A model generated the notes under the pieces. That model was not told the DNA's origin. It ran no database searches and worked only from the letters and a program-made list of their open reading frames with translations. The position numbers and the translations under genes were made by a program. A stretch of DNA of 64,000 nt from Fen-1273 sp963748405 (GTDB taxonomy: Bacteria > Bacteroidota > Ignavibacteria > UBA10030 > UBA6906), in the NCBI GenBank assembly GCA_963748405.1, contig CAVVIT010000002.1:372001-436000 (forward strand), read 5' to 3'. Below, in pieces: positions 33,791 through 41,826 of this stretch (position 1 is the stretch's first letter; every line of letters begins with the position of its first letter).

Positions 33791-36414
33791 GCCGGACCGC
33801 GCCATATGCAGTTCTTGTTGCCGCCTGCATCCTCCTTGCGTTCCCCGCGCGGGGAACCGCCCCGGCCTGGGCCGCCGCCGACTCGGCAAGACCCGCCCGG
33901 CGCGACTCTTCCGCACGGCATGATACCTCCACGGTCCGCGACACGGCTGCCGCGAGGCGCGACTCGCTCAAGGCCGCGGGGTCGTCCTCCGGGATCGACT
34001 CCGTCGTGACCTACCTTGCGAACGACTCCGTCCGTTACGACCTGAAGTCCCGGACGATGTTCATGTACGGGAAGAGCAACATCACGTACAGGGACCTCGC
34101 GATGAAGGCGGAGAACATCGACATCAACTGGACCACGTCGCTGCTGAATGCGCAGGGGGTCGTCGACACGTCCGACACGACGGGGAAGAAGATGCGGGGC
34201 CTTCCCGAGCTGGTCGACGGCTCCGAGGTGTACCACGGCACGACGATCGTCTACGATTTCAGGACGAAGAAAGGGAAGATCGACCTGGGGAAGACGGAGA
34301 TGGACAGGTCGTACTACTACGGCGATGAGATCAAGAAGGTCGCCAACGACGTCCTCTTCGTGGAGGACGGAAAGTTCACGTCGTGCGACCTGGAGCATCC
34401 CCACTACTACTTCGGCAGTCCCGAGATGAAGGTCATGGTCAAGGACAAGATCGTGGCCCGGCCGGTGTTCCTGTACATTGCCGACGTTCCGGTCTTCGCC
34501 CTCCCGTTCGGCATTTTTCCCAGCGAGCGGGGCCGCCGCTCGGGGATCATCGGACCGGCGTTCGGCGAAAGCACGCGCGGGCGCTATCTGACCCACCTGG
34601 GGTATTACTGGGCGATGTCCGACTATACGGACGTCGCGTTCAAGGCGGACGGGTATTCCAAGGGGAGCTACACGCTGTACGGGGACTTCAACTACGGGCT
34701 CAGGTACTACTTCAGCGGCGCGCTTGACGCGTCGTTCGGCAAGGTGATTTCCGGGGAACGGACGGATCCCGCGTACAGCCAGACGCAGGAGTTCAACCTT
34801 CACTGGCGCCACGCGGAGGATTTCGACCCGACGTCCCACCTCCAGGTCGACTTCACGTTCACGAGCGGCTCGTACTACCAGAACACGAGCTTCAACCTGG
34901 CCCAGCTCCTCCTGCAGAACGTGGTCTCGAACGCCACGTACACGAAATCGTGGGACGACGCCCGGAACAGCATGACCGTCAACATCTCCCGTGACCAGAA
35001 CCTGACGACGGGACAGACGAGCACCGTGCTGCCGGACGTGATCTTCAACCGTGCCCAGACATTCCCCTTCCGGTCCTCCGAATCCACCGCGGGGTCGAGC
35101 GCCCTCAAGTGGTACGAGCTTATCTCGTTCACCTACGGCGGGGAGTTCAAAGACGTCCAGTCCAAGACGATCAACACGGTGCAGCCCGACTCGGGGGGGT
35201 TCTTATTCGACGAACGGCGCGGCGTCCAGCACTCGTTCGTCCTGAATATGTCCCCGAAGGTCGGCTACGTGACGCTCACCCCGTTTTTCAACTACACGGA
35301 GAAATGGTACGACGAGCAGACGGACATCACGGTCGATCCCCTGACGAACGTGGTCGAGGACCACAATGTCCATTCCGTCAAAGCGGTCCGCACCTACAAC
35401 CTGGGTCTCTCGGCGGGGACGAAGTTCTACGGCCTCTTCCAGCCCAACATCCTGGGGATCAAGGGGATCCGCCAGCAGGTAACCCCCTCGCTCTCGTACA
35501 CGTACGCCCCCGACTTCTCCGCGGATAAATACGGTTACTACGGCACGTACACGGACACGAGCCGGATTGTGCACAGGTACGGCCTGTTCGACAGGGAGGT
35601 GTTCGGGGGCGCCCCCGCCGGGACGCAGCAGTCGTTGTCGTTCAGCGTGGGAAACGTCTTCGAGATGAAGACCGTGTCCACCGACACTTCGGGGCAGGAC
35701 AACAAGTTCCAGCTCCTGAACCTGAACGCCGGGATATCATACAATTTCGCGGCCGACAGCCTCCGGTTCAGCGAGCTCGCACTCGATTACAGGACCGCGA
35801 TCGGTCAGTACCTCTCGATCGGCGGGAGCGCCACGTACAACCTGTACAAATTCGTCGCTGATACCGGAAGCGTCCCGACGGGGAATCGCATCAACAAGTT
35901 CCTGCTTAATACCGATCACCGGCTGGGGGACCTGACGGGTTTCACGCTCTCGATCGGCACGCGATTCAGCGGCGAGAAGAAGAAAACGACGGCGGGACCG
36001 ATACTCTCTCCCGGCGATTCACTTGCCCGGATCCAGAGGAAAGGGTATGTGGGGCTCTACGACCAGGAGGCGCCGGACTTCAGCATCCCCTGGAACCTGG
36101 ACCTGAACTGGAATTACAATATGCAGAGGGAGAACCCCCTGTATCCCACGAAGAACTCGGGAATCTCCGCGTCGCTCGGATTCAACCTGACGGAGTTCTG
36201 GAAGATCACCGCCACCACAAGCTACGACCTGATCAACAGGGTGTTTACCGCGCCGCAGATCACCGTGTACCGCGACCTGCACTGCTGGGAGCTGAATTTC
36301 AACTGGGTCCCCACGGGGCCGTACAGGAACTTCCACGTGGAGATCCGCCTCAAAGCCCCGCAGCTCCAGGACGTCAAGATCACGAAGCAGGGCGGCCTCC
36401 GCGGCATCGAATGA
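33787..36414 (+). CDS. lptD: LPS-assembly protein LptD, Bacteroidota type
   Basis: An outer-membrane protein of about 875 residues. It has a signal peptide, a low-complexity Ala/Arg/Asp spacer (about 32-70), an OstA-type beta-jellyroll (about 75-270: NDSVRYDLKSRTMFMYGKSN and following), then FALPFGIFPSERGRRSGIIGP, the marker of the large barrel domain, and 16 or more amphipathic strands ending ...KITKQGGLRGIE. The start ATG overlaps the rarA stop. LptD accepts lipopolysaccharide from the LptA bridge and inserts it into the outer leaflet; no other lpt gene is here. Cysteines are few, so the E. coli disulfide arrangement is not conserved. This gene is strong support for an LPS-type outer membrane. 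Confidence 0.85.
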   Translation: MSRTAPYAVLVAACILLAFPARGTAPAWAAADSARPARRDSSARHDTSTVRDTAAARRDSLKAAGSSSGIDSVVTYLANDSVRYDLKSRTMFMYGKSNITYRDLAMKAENIDINWTTSLLNAQGVVDTSDTTGKKMRGLPELVDGSEVYHGTTIVYDFRTKKGKIDLGKTEMDRSYYYGDEIKKVANDVLFVEDGKFTSCDLEHPHYYFGSPEMKVMVKDKIVARPVFLYIADVPVFALPFGIFPSERGRRSGIIGPAFGESTRGRYLTHLGYYWAMSDYTDVAFKADGYSKGSYTLYGDFNYGLRYYFSGALDASFGKVISGERTDPAYSQTQEFNLHWRHAEDFDPTSHLQVDFTFTSGSYYQNTSFNLAQLLLQNVVSNATYTKSWDDARNSMTVNISRDQNLTTGQTSTVLPDVIFNRAQTFPFRSSESTAGSSALKWYELISFTYGGEFKDVQSKTINTVQPDSGGFLFDERRGVQHSFVLNMSPKVGYVTLTPFFNYTEKWYDEQTDITVDPLTNVVEDHNVHSVKAVRTYNLGLSAGTKFYGLFQPNILGIKGIRQQVTPSLSYTYAPDFSADKYGYYGTYTDTSRIVHRYGLFDREVFGGAPAGTQQSLSFSVGNVFEMKTVSTDTSGQDNKFQLLNLNAGISYNFAADSLRFSELALDYRTAIGQYLSIGGSATYNLYKFVADTGSVPTGNRINKFLLNTDHRLGDLTGFTLSIGTRFSGEKKKTTAGPILSPGDSLARIQRKGYVGLYDQEAPDFSIPWNLDLNWNYNMQRENPLYPTKNSGISASLGFNLTEFWKITATTSYDLINRVFTAPQITVYRDLHCWELNFNWVPTGPYRNFHVEIRLKAPQLQDVKITKQGGLRGIE

Positions 36415-36462
36415 CGTCATAGCGAAGCAATCTGAGCTTTTATCATAATACTGGGAGGCCCC

Positions 36463-36840
36463 ATGCCCCTCCGTCCTTTCTGCGCAGTTTTTCTTGCGCT
36501 CATAGTCGTCTCCTGCTCCAACCCCGCATCCGATCTTTCCATCGTGAGCAAGACGCTGAAACGGGACGTGAACGTGAGCACCGCCGGGGGGATCGGGGAC
36601 GTGCCGTCAACGGCGACGTTGTTCTGGGTCGAGGGGCGCGTGCAGAACGGCGGAACGGAGGAGATCAGGAACGTCACGATCTCCTTCCGGGTGACCGACG
36701 GAAGATCGAAGCTTGTGCTGACAGCGGATGTCCCGGCGGTTCCGCCGGGAAAGGGAGTGGATTTCAGGACGCCGGCTCAGCTCTCGGCCACCGAGCTGCA
36801 CCTCACGGACGACGAGCCGGAGATCACGGTCGGAAAGTGA
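36463..36840 (+). CDS. Small lipoprotein with FxLYD-like beta domain
   Basis: A 125-residue lipoprotein; the signal peptide ends in IVVSC (Cys18). The mature part has WVEGRVQNGGTEEIRNVTISFRV followed by VPAVPPGKGVDF, the sequence style of FxLYD domains: a small Ig-like beta-sandwich where a polar linker 'GxVxNxGxxxxxxVxVxF' precedes a 'PxG...F' end. It ends exactly one base before the stop of the convergent clpX gene; no terminator separates them. The role is unknown. Confidence 0.6.
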   Translation: MPLRPFCAVFLALIVVSCSNPASDLSIVSKTLKRDVNVSTAGGIGDVPSTATLFWVEGRVQNGGTEEIRNVTISFRVTDGRSKLVLTADVPAVPPGKGVDFRTPAQLSATELHLTDDEPEITVGK

Positions 36841-38100
36841 TCAGGCCGACTGCTTCCGTTCCTCGTAGATGTAGAGGGGTTCTTTCTTCTTCGTGATCAC
36901 GTCCTTCGTGATCGTACAGGAGGCGACGTTCCGCTTTTCCGGAAGCGCGTACATGATGTCGAGGAACACCTCCTCGATGATCGAGCGGAGCGCGCGCGCG
37001 CCCGTCCCCCTGTCGACGGCCCTCTGCACGACCGCCTTCAGCGCACTTTCCTCGAAGACCAGATCGACCCCTTCCATGCGGAAGAGCTTCTTGTACTGCT
37101 TGACGATTGCGTTCTTCGGGCCGGTGAGTATGCTCAGGAGGGCGTCCTCTCCGAGCGAATGGAGGGCCGAGACCAGCGGCACGCGGCCGACGAACTCGGG
37201 GATCATCCCGAACTTGACGAGGTCCTCCGGCTGCACCAGCGGCAGGAGTTGATCGGTCAGGCCGTCCTTCTTTCCCTTGATCTCCGCCCCGAACCCGACG
37301 GGGTTCTGGTTCACCCGGCGGCCGATGATCCTGTCGAGCCCCTCGAATGCGCCGCCGCAGATGAATAGGATGTTGTGGGTGTTGATGTTGATCAGGCTCT
37401 GTTCCGGATGCTTGCGCCCTCCCTTGGGAGGGACCCCGGCAATCGTCCCCTCGAGGATCTTCAGCAGCGCCTGCTGGACCCCTTCCCCCGAAACGTCACG
37501 GGTGATCGACGCGCTCTCGCTCTTGCGGGCGATCTTGTCGATCTCGTCGATGTAGACGATGCCCCGTTCGGCCTTTTCGACGTTGTATTCCGCGTTCTGC
37601 AGGAGGTGGACCAGGATCGTCTCGACGTCGTCCCCCACGTACCCGGCCTCGGTCAGCGTGGTGGCGTCCGCGATGGCGAACGGCACGTCCAGGATCCTGG
37701 CGAGCGTCTGCGCCAGCAGCGTCTTCCCCGTCCCCGTTGGCCCGATCAGGAGGATGTTCGTCTTCTCGATTTCGACGTCATCCCCGTCGTACACCGGGTC
37801 CCGGGAATCGATCCGTTTGTAGTGGTTGTACACCGCCACGGCCAGGCTCTTTTTCGCGTGCTCCTGGCCGATCACGTAGTCGTCGAGCGCCTCCTTGATC
37901 TTCGTGGGGGTGAGAGTTCCGCGCGGGCCCTTGCGGGCGGTGAACGACGACATGCTGTTCCGGATGATGTCCACCGAGCTGGAGACGCAGATGTCGCAGA
38001 TGTACACCTCGGGTCCGGCGATGATGCTCTGGACCTCCTCCGGTGAGCGACCGCAGAACGAGCAGTGGATCTGGTCGCCGGTTTTGGGCTTCTGGGCCAT
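36841..38100 (-). CDS. clpX: ATP-dependent Clp protease ATPase subunit ClpX
   Basis: A 419-residue AAA+ unfoldase for ClpP. The N-terminal zinc-binding domain has CSFCG and CDIC, two Cys pairs 22 residues apart. Walker A is GPTGTGKTLLAQ, Walker B GIVYIDEIDKIA, the pore-1 loop lies in the AGYVGDDVE stretch, and the IGF loop segment is INQNPVGFGAEIK. Sensor 2 and the small domain (GTGARALRSIIEEV) are complete. It is the last gene of tig-clpP-clpX on this strand, 17 bases after clpP. Confidence 0.96.
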   Translation of the reverse strand: MAQKPKTGDQIHCSFCGRSPEEVQSIIAGPEVYICDICVSSSVDIIRNSMSSFTARKGPRGTLTPTKIKEALDDYVIGQEHAKKSLAVAVYNHYKRIDSRDPVYDGDDVEIEKTNILLIGPTGTGKTLLAQTLARILDVPFAIADATTLTEAGYVGDDVETILVHLLQNAEYNVEKAERGIVYIDEIDKIARKSESASITRDVSGEGVQQALLKILEGTIAGVPPKGGRKHPEQSLININTHNILFICGGAFEGLDRIIGRRVNQNPVGFGAEIKGKKDGLTDQLLPLVQPEDLVKFGMIPEFVGRVPLVSALHSLGEDALLSILTGPKNAIVKQYKKLFRMEGVDLVFEESALKAVVQRAVDRGTGARALRSIIEEVFLDIMYALPEKRNVASCTITKDVITKKKEPLYIYEERKQSA

Positions 38101-38117
38101 GGCGCGGTGTCCGGAAG

Positions 38118-38735
38118 TTACTTTTTCTCTTTTTCTTTCTTGACGTACACGGTGTCGATGAGGCCGTAGGCCTTTGCCTCTTCCGACGACATGTAGTTGT
38201 CCCTGTCGGTATCCCGCTCGATGATGTCCAGCGGCTGACCCGAGTGGTGCGCGAGGATCTCGTTCAGGCGCTTCTTCGTCCGGAGGATCTCCTCCGCCTG
38301 GATGCTGATGTCGGATGCGGTTCCCTGCACACCGCCCCAGGGCTGGTGGATCATGATGCGGGAGTTCGGCAGCCCGCAGCGTTTTCCCTTCGCGCCGCCG
38401 GTGAGAAGCACGGCCCCCATGCTCGCCGCGAGCCCGATGCAGATCGTCGAAACGTCGGGGCGGATGTACTGCATCGTGTCGTAAATCGCCAGGCCCGAGG
38501 AGACGCTCCCGCCCGGGCTGTTGATGTAGAGGTTGATGTCCTTGTCCGGATCTTCCGATTCGAGAAACAGGAGCTGCGCGATGACGAGGCTGGCGATCGT
38601 GTCGTCCACCGGGGTGCCGATGAACACGATGCGTTCCTTCAGCAGCCGGGAGAATATGTCGTATGCCCGTTCGCCGCGCCCCGTCTGCTCCACGACCATC
38701 GGAACGAGCTGGTTGTACGTCTTGACATCTCGCAT
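38118..38735 (-). CDS. clpP: ATP-dependent Clp protease proteolytic subunit
   Basis: A 205-residue serine protease that forms the double heptamer chamber partnered with ClpX. The catalytic triad is visible: Ser in GLAASMGAVLL, His in RIMIHQPWGG and Asp in ERDTDRDNYM. The N-terminal gating segment (LVPMVVEQTGRGERAYDIFS) and hydrophobic pocket residues are normal, so an active enzyme is expected. The C-terminal tail is unusually Lys-rich (KKEKEKK). It lies 16 bases after tig. Confidence 0.96.
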   Translation of the reverse strand: MRDVKTYNQLVPMVVEQTGRGERAYDIFSRLLKERIVFIGTPVDDTIASLVIAQLLFLESEDPDKDINLYINSPGGSVSSGLAIYDTMQYIRPDVSTICIGLAASMGAVLLTGGAKGKRCGLPNSRIMIHQPWGGVQGTASDISIQAEEILRTKKRLNEILAHHSGQPLDIIERDTDRDNYMSSEEAKAYGLIDTVYVKKEKEKK

Positions 38736-38751
38736 GGGAATCCTTCGTCTG

Positions 38752-40032
38752 TTATGAGTGCTGCGGTACTTCTTCGATGACCTTCTCGGTGATCCTGGCG
38801 TTCGAACGGAGGAATGTCATGAGCTTGTCCGAGAGGATCCGGTTCGACGCGCTGCTGGACTTCCTGTAATACTCCAGAAGCCGTTCTTTTTCGATGCCGA
38901 TCTTCCCGGCTTCGCGCTCGGCCATCGAGGCGATCTCGTCCTCGGTGACGGCGATCTTCTCCTCCTCGGCGATCCGCCCGCTCAGCAGGAGCCACTGCGC
39001 CTGCCACGTTGCCGAGGCGCGGTTTTCGTCGCGGAATTTCTGCTCGTCGAAACCCCTGGGAAGCTTCCTGTCGCGCGAACGGTTCCGGACGTCGTCCACG
39101 TACGAATCCAGGAGGCCGTTGACGATGGAGTCGGGGATCGGGAAGGGATGGGATGCGACGAGCGACTTGGCGATGTTGTCGTTCAGCCGTGATGTTGACT
39201 CCTCGTCCCAGTACCGCTCGATGTCGGCCCTCAGGTTCTTCCGGAATTCGGCGACGGCGGTGGTCTTTCCGCCGGTGATCTTCGTGACGAGCTCGTCGTC
39301 GAACGGTGGGAGGGTCACCTTTTCCACCTTCGTGACCGCCAGGGCGATGTGCATCGTGTGGGAGTGATCCCCGTGCTGCGATTCGAACTTTGCCCGGTAT
39401 GTCTGGCCGGCGGCGGCGCCGGCGAGGGCGGCGCAGATCTCCGGGGCGAGCGTCTCGTCGGAAAGGTCGAACCGGGCGCCCGGCGTCTTCTTGCCGATGA
39501 GGGGCGTTCCGCTCTCGTCGAGCTCCTGGACGTCCGCGGTGACGATGTAGCCCGTATCGGTTGCGGACTCCGCCTCCGCGGTAGTGCTGTTGGCGCGGCG
39601 GATCTTCTGGATCTCGGACTCGACTTCCGCGTCGGTGACGATGTGGATGGGCTTCTCGACCTTGATTCCCCTGTACGTACCGAGCGTGATGCCCGGTTTC
39701 ACCTCGTACTTGATCTTGAAGTGGAAATGGTCCCCCCTCTTGAAATCCATGTCCACCATCGTCGGCTGGCCGACGGGGTGGATGTCCTTTTCTTCCATCG
39801 CCTTGCGGTAGAAGTCGCTCGCGATGTCGTCAAGGGCGTCCTGCTCAATGGCCTCTCCGTAGAGCTGCTTGATCATCGGCATGGGGACTTTTCCCTTGCG
39901 GAAACCCTTGATCTCGACTTTCGGCCGGTACTTCTCGTACGCCAGCTCGAACATCGGCTGTATCTCGTCCTGCGTGAGCTGGATGTCGGCTTCCTGCTGG
40001 ACTTCGGAGACGTTTGTTATCGAAACCTGCAC
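38752..40032 (-). CDS. tig: Trigger factor
   Basis: A 426-residue ribosome-associated chaperone. The N-terminal domain carries the ribosome-docking signature GFRKGKVPMPMI; the middle FKBP-type domain (about 165-250: DTGYIVTADVQELDESG onward) is present but divergent; and the helical C-terminal domain forms the chaperone arms (NDNIAKSLVASHPF and later). The order tig-clpP-clpX is that of many bacteria. tRNA-Leu lies about 94 bases upstream on the same strand and may share the transcript. Confidence 0.94.
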   Translation of the reverse strand: MQVSITNVSEVQQEADIQLTQDEIQPMFELAYEKYRPKVEIKGFRKGKVPMPMIKQLYGEAIEQDALDDIASDFYRKAMEEKDIHPVGQPTMVDMDFKRGDHFHFKIKYEVKPGITLGTYRGIKVEKPIHIVTDAEVESEIQKIRRANSTTAEAESATDTGYIVTADVQELDESGTPLIGKKTPGARFDLSDETLAPEICAALAGAAAGQTYRAKFESQHGDHSHTMHIALAVTKVEKVTLPPFDDELVTKITGGKTTAVAEFRKNLRADIERYWDEESTSRLNDNIAKSLVASHPFPIPDSIVNGLLDSYVDDVRNRSRDRKLPRGFDEQKFRDENRASATWQAQWLLLSGRIAEEEKIAVTEDEIASMAEREAGKIGIEKERLLEYYRKSSSASNRILSDKLMTFLRSNARITEKVIEEVPQHS

Positions 40033-40125
40033 CTTCTGAACCCTTCCGAGATGAGATGAATGGCCGCGGCCACAGGCGTCCTAACACGAGGCGGAATCAC
40101 TGCGTTCCGCGGGGGCGGAATGTCG

Positions 40126-40207
40126 TGGGTAGAGGGGGACTTGAACCCCCACGGATTGCTCCATTGGATCCTAAGTCCAACGCGTCTGCCAATTCCGCCA
40201 TCTACCC
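40126..40207 (-). tRNA. tRNA-Leu (anticodon UAG)
   Basis: The minus strand folds as a class II tRNA: acceptor GGGTAGA with TCTACCC, D-arm TGGCGGAATTGGCAGACGCG, anticodon stem TTGGA/TCCAA with loop CTTAGGA (anticodon TAG), a variable arm, and T-arm GGGGGTTCAAGTCCCCC. The CCA is not encoded. It lies just before tig on the same strand. Confidence 0.95.
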
Positions 40208-40383
40208 GTTCGGCTGGTGCCTGAAGCGGCCTGAAGACTGCAAACATTAAAATACGCTTTTCCCGAGGGAACTTCAAGGTAAGGCCGGATCGGGCCATGC
40301 CGCTTCCGTCACGGCAGCGCACAATGCACTCGATGGGATCCCGTGCTCATCATATCACTGATTCCTGAGGCATGTCGTGAATG

Positions 40384-40556
40384 CGATCGCCGGAGAGGAT
40401 CCCAGACGAAATCAGCCTTGAGGAATTCAATCTGTGGTTCCTCTCCTTGATTCCTTTTTCAATCCATGCAAATGCGGCGTCTCTGTCACCCATGCCCGCA
40501 TACACCCCGACGATCTGTCTGACCCTCTGGGATTCTCTTATGGCCTCATCAATCTC
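40384..40556 (-). pseudogene. Decayed tetratricopeptide-repeat protein fragment
   Basis: Reading the minus strand from 40556, the frame gives QIVGVYAGMGDRDAAFAWIE then KGIKERNHRL, which is the common C-terminal TPR pattern 'YAGLGDxxxAFxWLExAxxER'. A -1 shift at about 40430 then continues the family sequence as EFLKADFVWDPLRRS, matching 'YLKVDPxWDPLRSD'. An in-frame stop lies just before the first part. So at least one frameshift and one stop break it, and only about 60 residues of the original protein remain. It sits in a 400-base gap between tRNA-Leu and the next gene. Confidence 0.5.
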
Positions 40557-40603
40557 TCAGTTTGCCACAATTCTGCGGATCATTCCGGCAACGAGGATGT
40601 CCA

Positions 40604-41710
40604 TCATCCGGGATCTTCCGGTTCTTCCAGCAGTTCAGCCGGATCAATGTTCAAAGGGAGCATATCGGACATGCGGTATCCCGCCCAATCCCCTCCGACA
40701 TAGAGACTCGTTGGATCGCGGAGCGAGCCCGCAGCATCAAAGTAGGCCGCGTCCCCCTTCACTGAAATCAGGCTCGTGGTCCGGGAGAATTCGCCGTCAA
40801 AAGAGATCCTCACCCATCCGACGAACCTCAAGGCCTTGTACCGTGTGCCGGACTCGTCTGTCACCGCAAAATCTTCAGGATCCATCCCGGGAGCCTTCCC
40901 TCGAAGCAATTCATCTGTCGTCCCCTTCTGAATGCGAAAGCCTTCCGCATACGTTTTCCCCCGATACAAGGCCCTGAGGAAATGCGTCAACGAACCGAAA
41001 TAGCTCGCCCGTCGGTTCGCTCGCCAGAGCTTTTCCTCTCCTCGATCATGGGGCTTCATGGAGATGAATTGAGGGAAGACGAGGATGGTCCCGATGTTGG
41101 GAGTGCGCCACCAGACAAAATCCTGCAACTCCACCCGGAGAGTATAGCCGAGTGCACGGTTGTCCACCTGGATCGGCCCCACGGCGCGGGCATGAATAAT
41201 ATTTTCTCCTTCGAGGCTGAGTCTCAGGTCCAGCGGATTGGTCAACGTGCAGAATTTCGCGGCAGGACGCGAGCCGAGAAATTCGCGAAGGAACATTCCG
41301 AGGAGGTTTCGGTACTGCCGTTGCGATTCGTCGTAGGGAACCTCGGATACCTCCACCTCACCCAGCTGGATCACCCGTGCCGTCAATTTCACGTTGAACT
41401 CGCGGGACCCCGCCGCCTCCATCTCCATCGCATATGCCTCCGTCGTGTATCCCACGCGGGAAAAGACGATCTGATAGTGTCCCGTGGGTATCAGCGTGAG
41501 CAGAAACGTCCCATCCTTGTTTGAGCCTGTACCATAAGAAGTGGACGCCAGGAAGACGTTCACGTTTTCCACGGGTTGACCGGTTGCCGCGTCCCGGATT
41601 GTCCCCTGGATGGATCCGCGGGGGCTCGTCTGCGCGAAGGATCGCAGCGGCGCGGCCGCGAGAAGAAGCGGACACATCAAGGCGAGGAAACAAGTTCCGG
41701 GAGTGCTCAT
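40604..41710 (-). CDS. Exported protein with carboxypeptidase-regulatory (CarboxypepD) domain
   Basis: A 368-residue exported protein. A signal peptide (to about FAQ, residue 27) precedes a carboxypeptidase-D regulatory-like domain of about 80 residues (GSIQGTIRDAATGQPVENVN, then SYGTGSNKDGTFLLTLIPTG) with the usual 'GxxVxxxxGxxLxxAxVxL' pattern. The remainder (about 130-368) is a beta-rich region with VEVSEVPYDESQRQYR, seen in Bacteroidota proteins next to TonB receptor type domains, without a plug. It probably sits at the outer membrane or is anchored there. The start is placed at MSTPGTCF; 8 more residues are possible. Its partner is unknown. Confidence 0.65.
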   Translation of the reverse strand: MSTPGTCFLALMCPLLLAAAPLRSFAQTSPRGSIQGTIRDAATGQPVENVNVFLASTSYGTGSNKDGTFLLTLIPTGHYQIVFSRVGYTTEAYAMEMEAAGSREFNVKLTARVIQLGEVEVSEVPYDESQRQYRNLLGMFLREFLGSRPAAKFCTLTNPLDLRLSLEGENIIHARAVGPIQVDNRALGYTLRVELQDFVWWRTPNIGTILVFPQFISMKPHDRGEEKLWRANRRASYFGSLTHFLRALYRGKTYAEGFRIQKGTTDELLRGKAPGMDPEDFAVTDESGTRYKALRFVGWVRISFDGEFSRTTSLISVKGDAAYFDAAGSLRDPTSLYVGGDWAGYRMSDMLPLNIDPAELLEEPEDPG

Positions 41711-41826
41711 TGGCAATCCAATGTCCTCCACCATGAGGGGGTGGACTCTACAGCGACATCAGTGCACCGTGACGGCAATAATGTCGGGGGTGTTACAGGT
41801 GTTCCCCGCAGTTACCGCAGGAGCGG

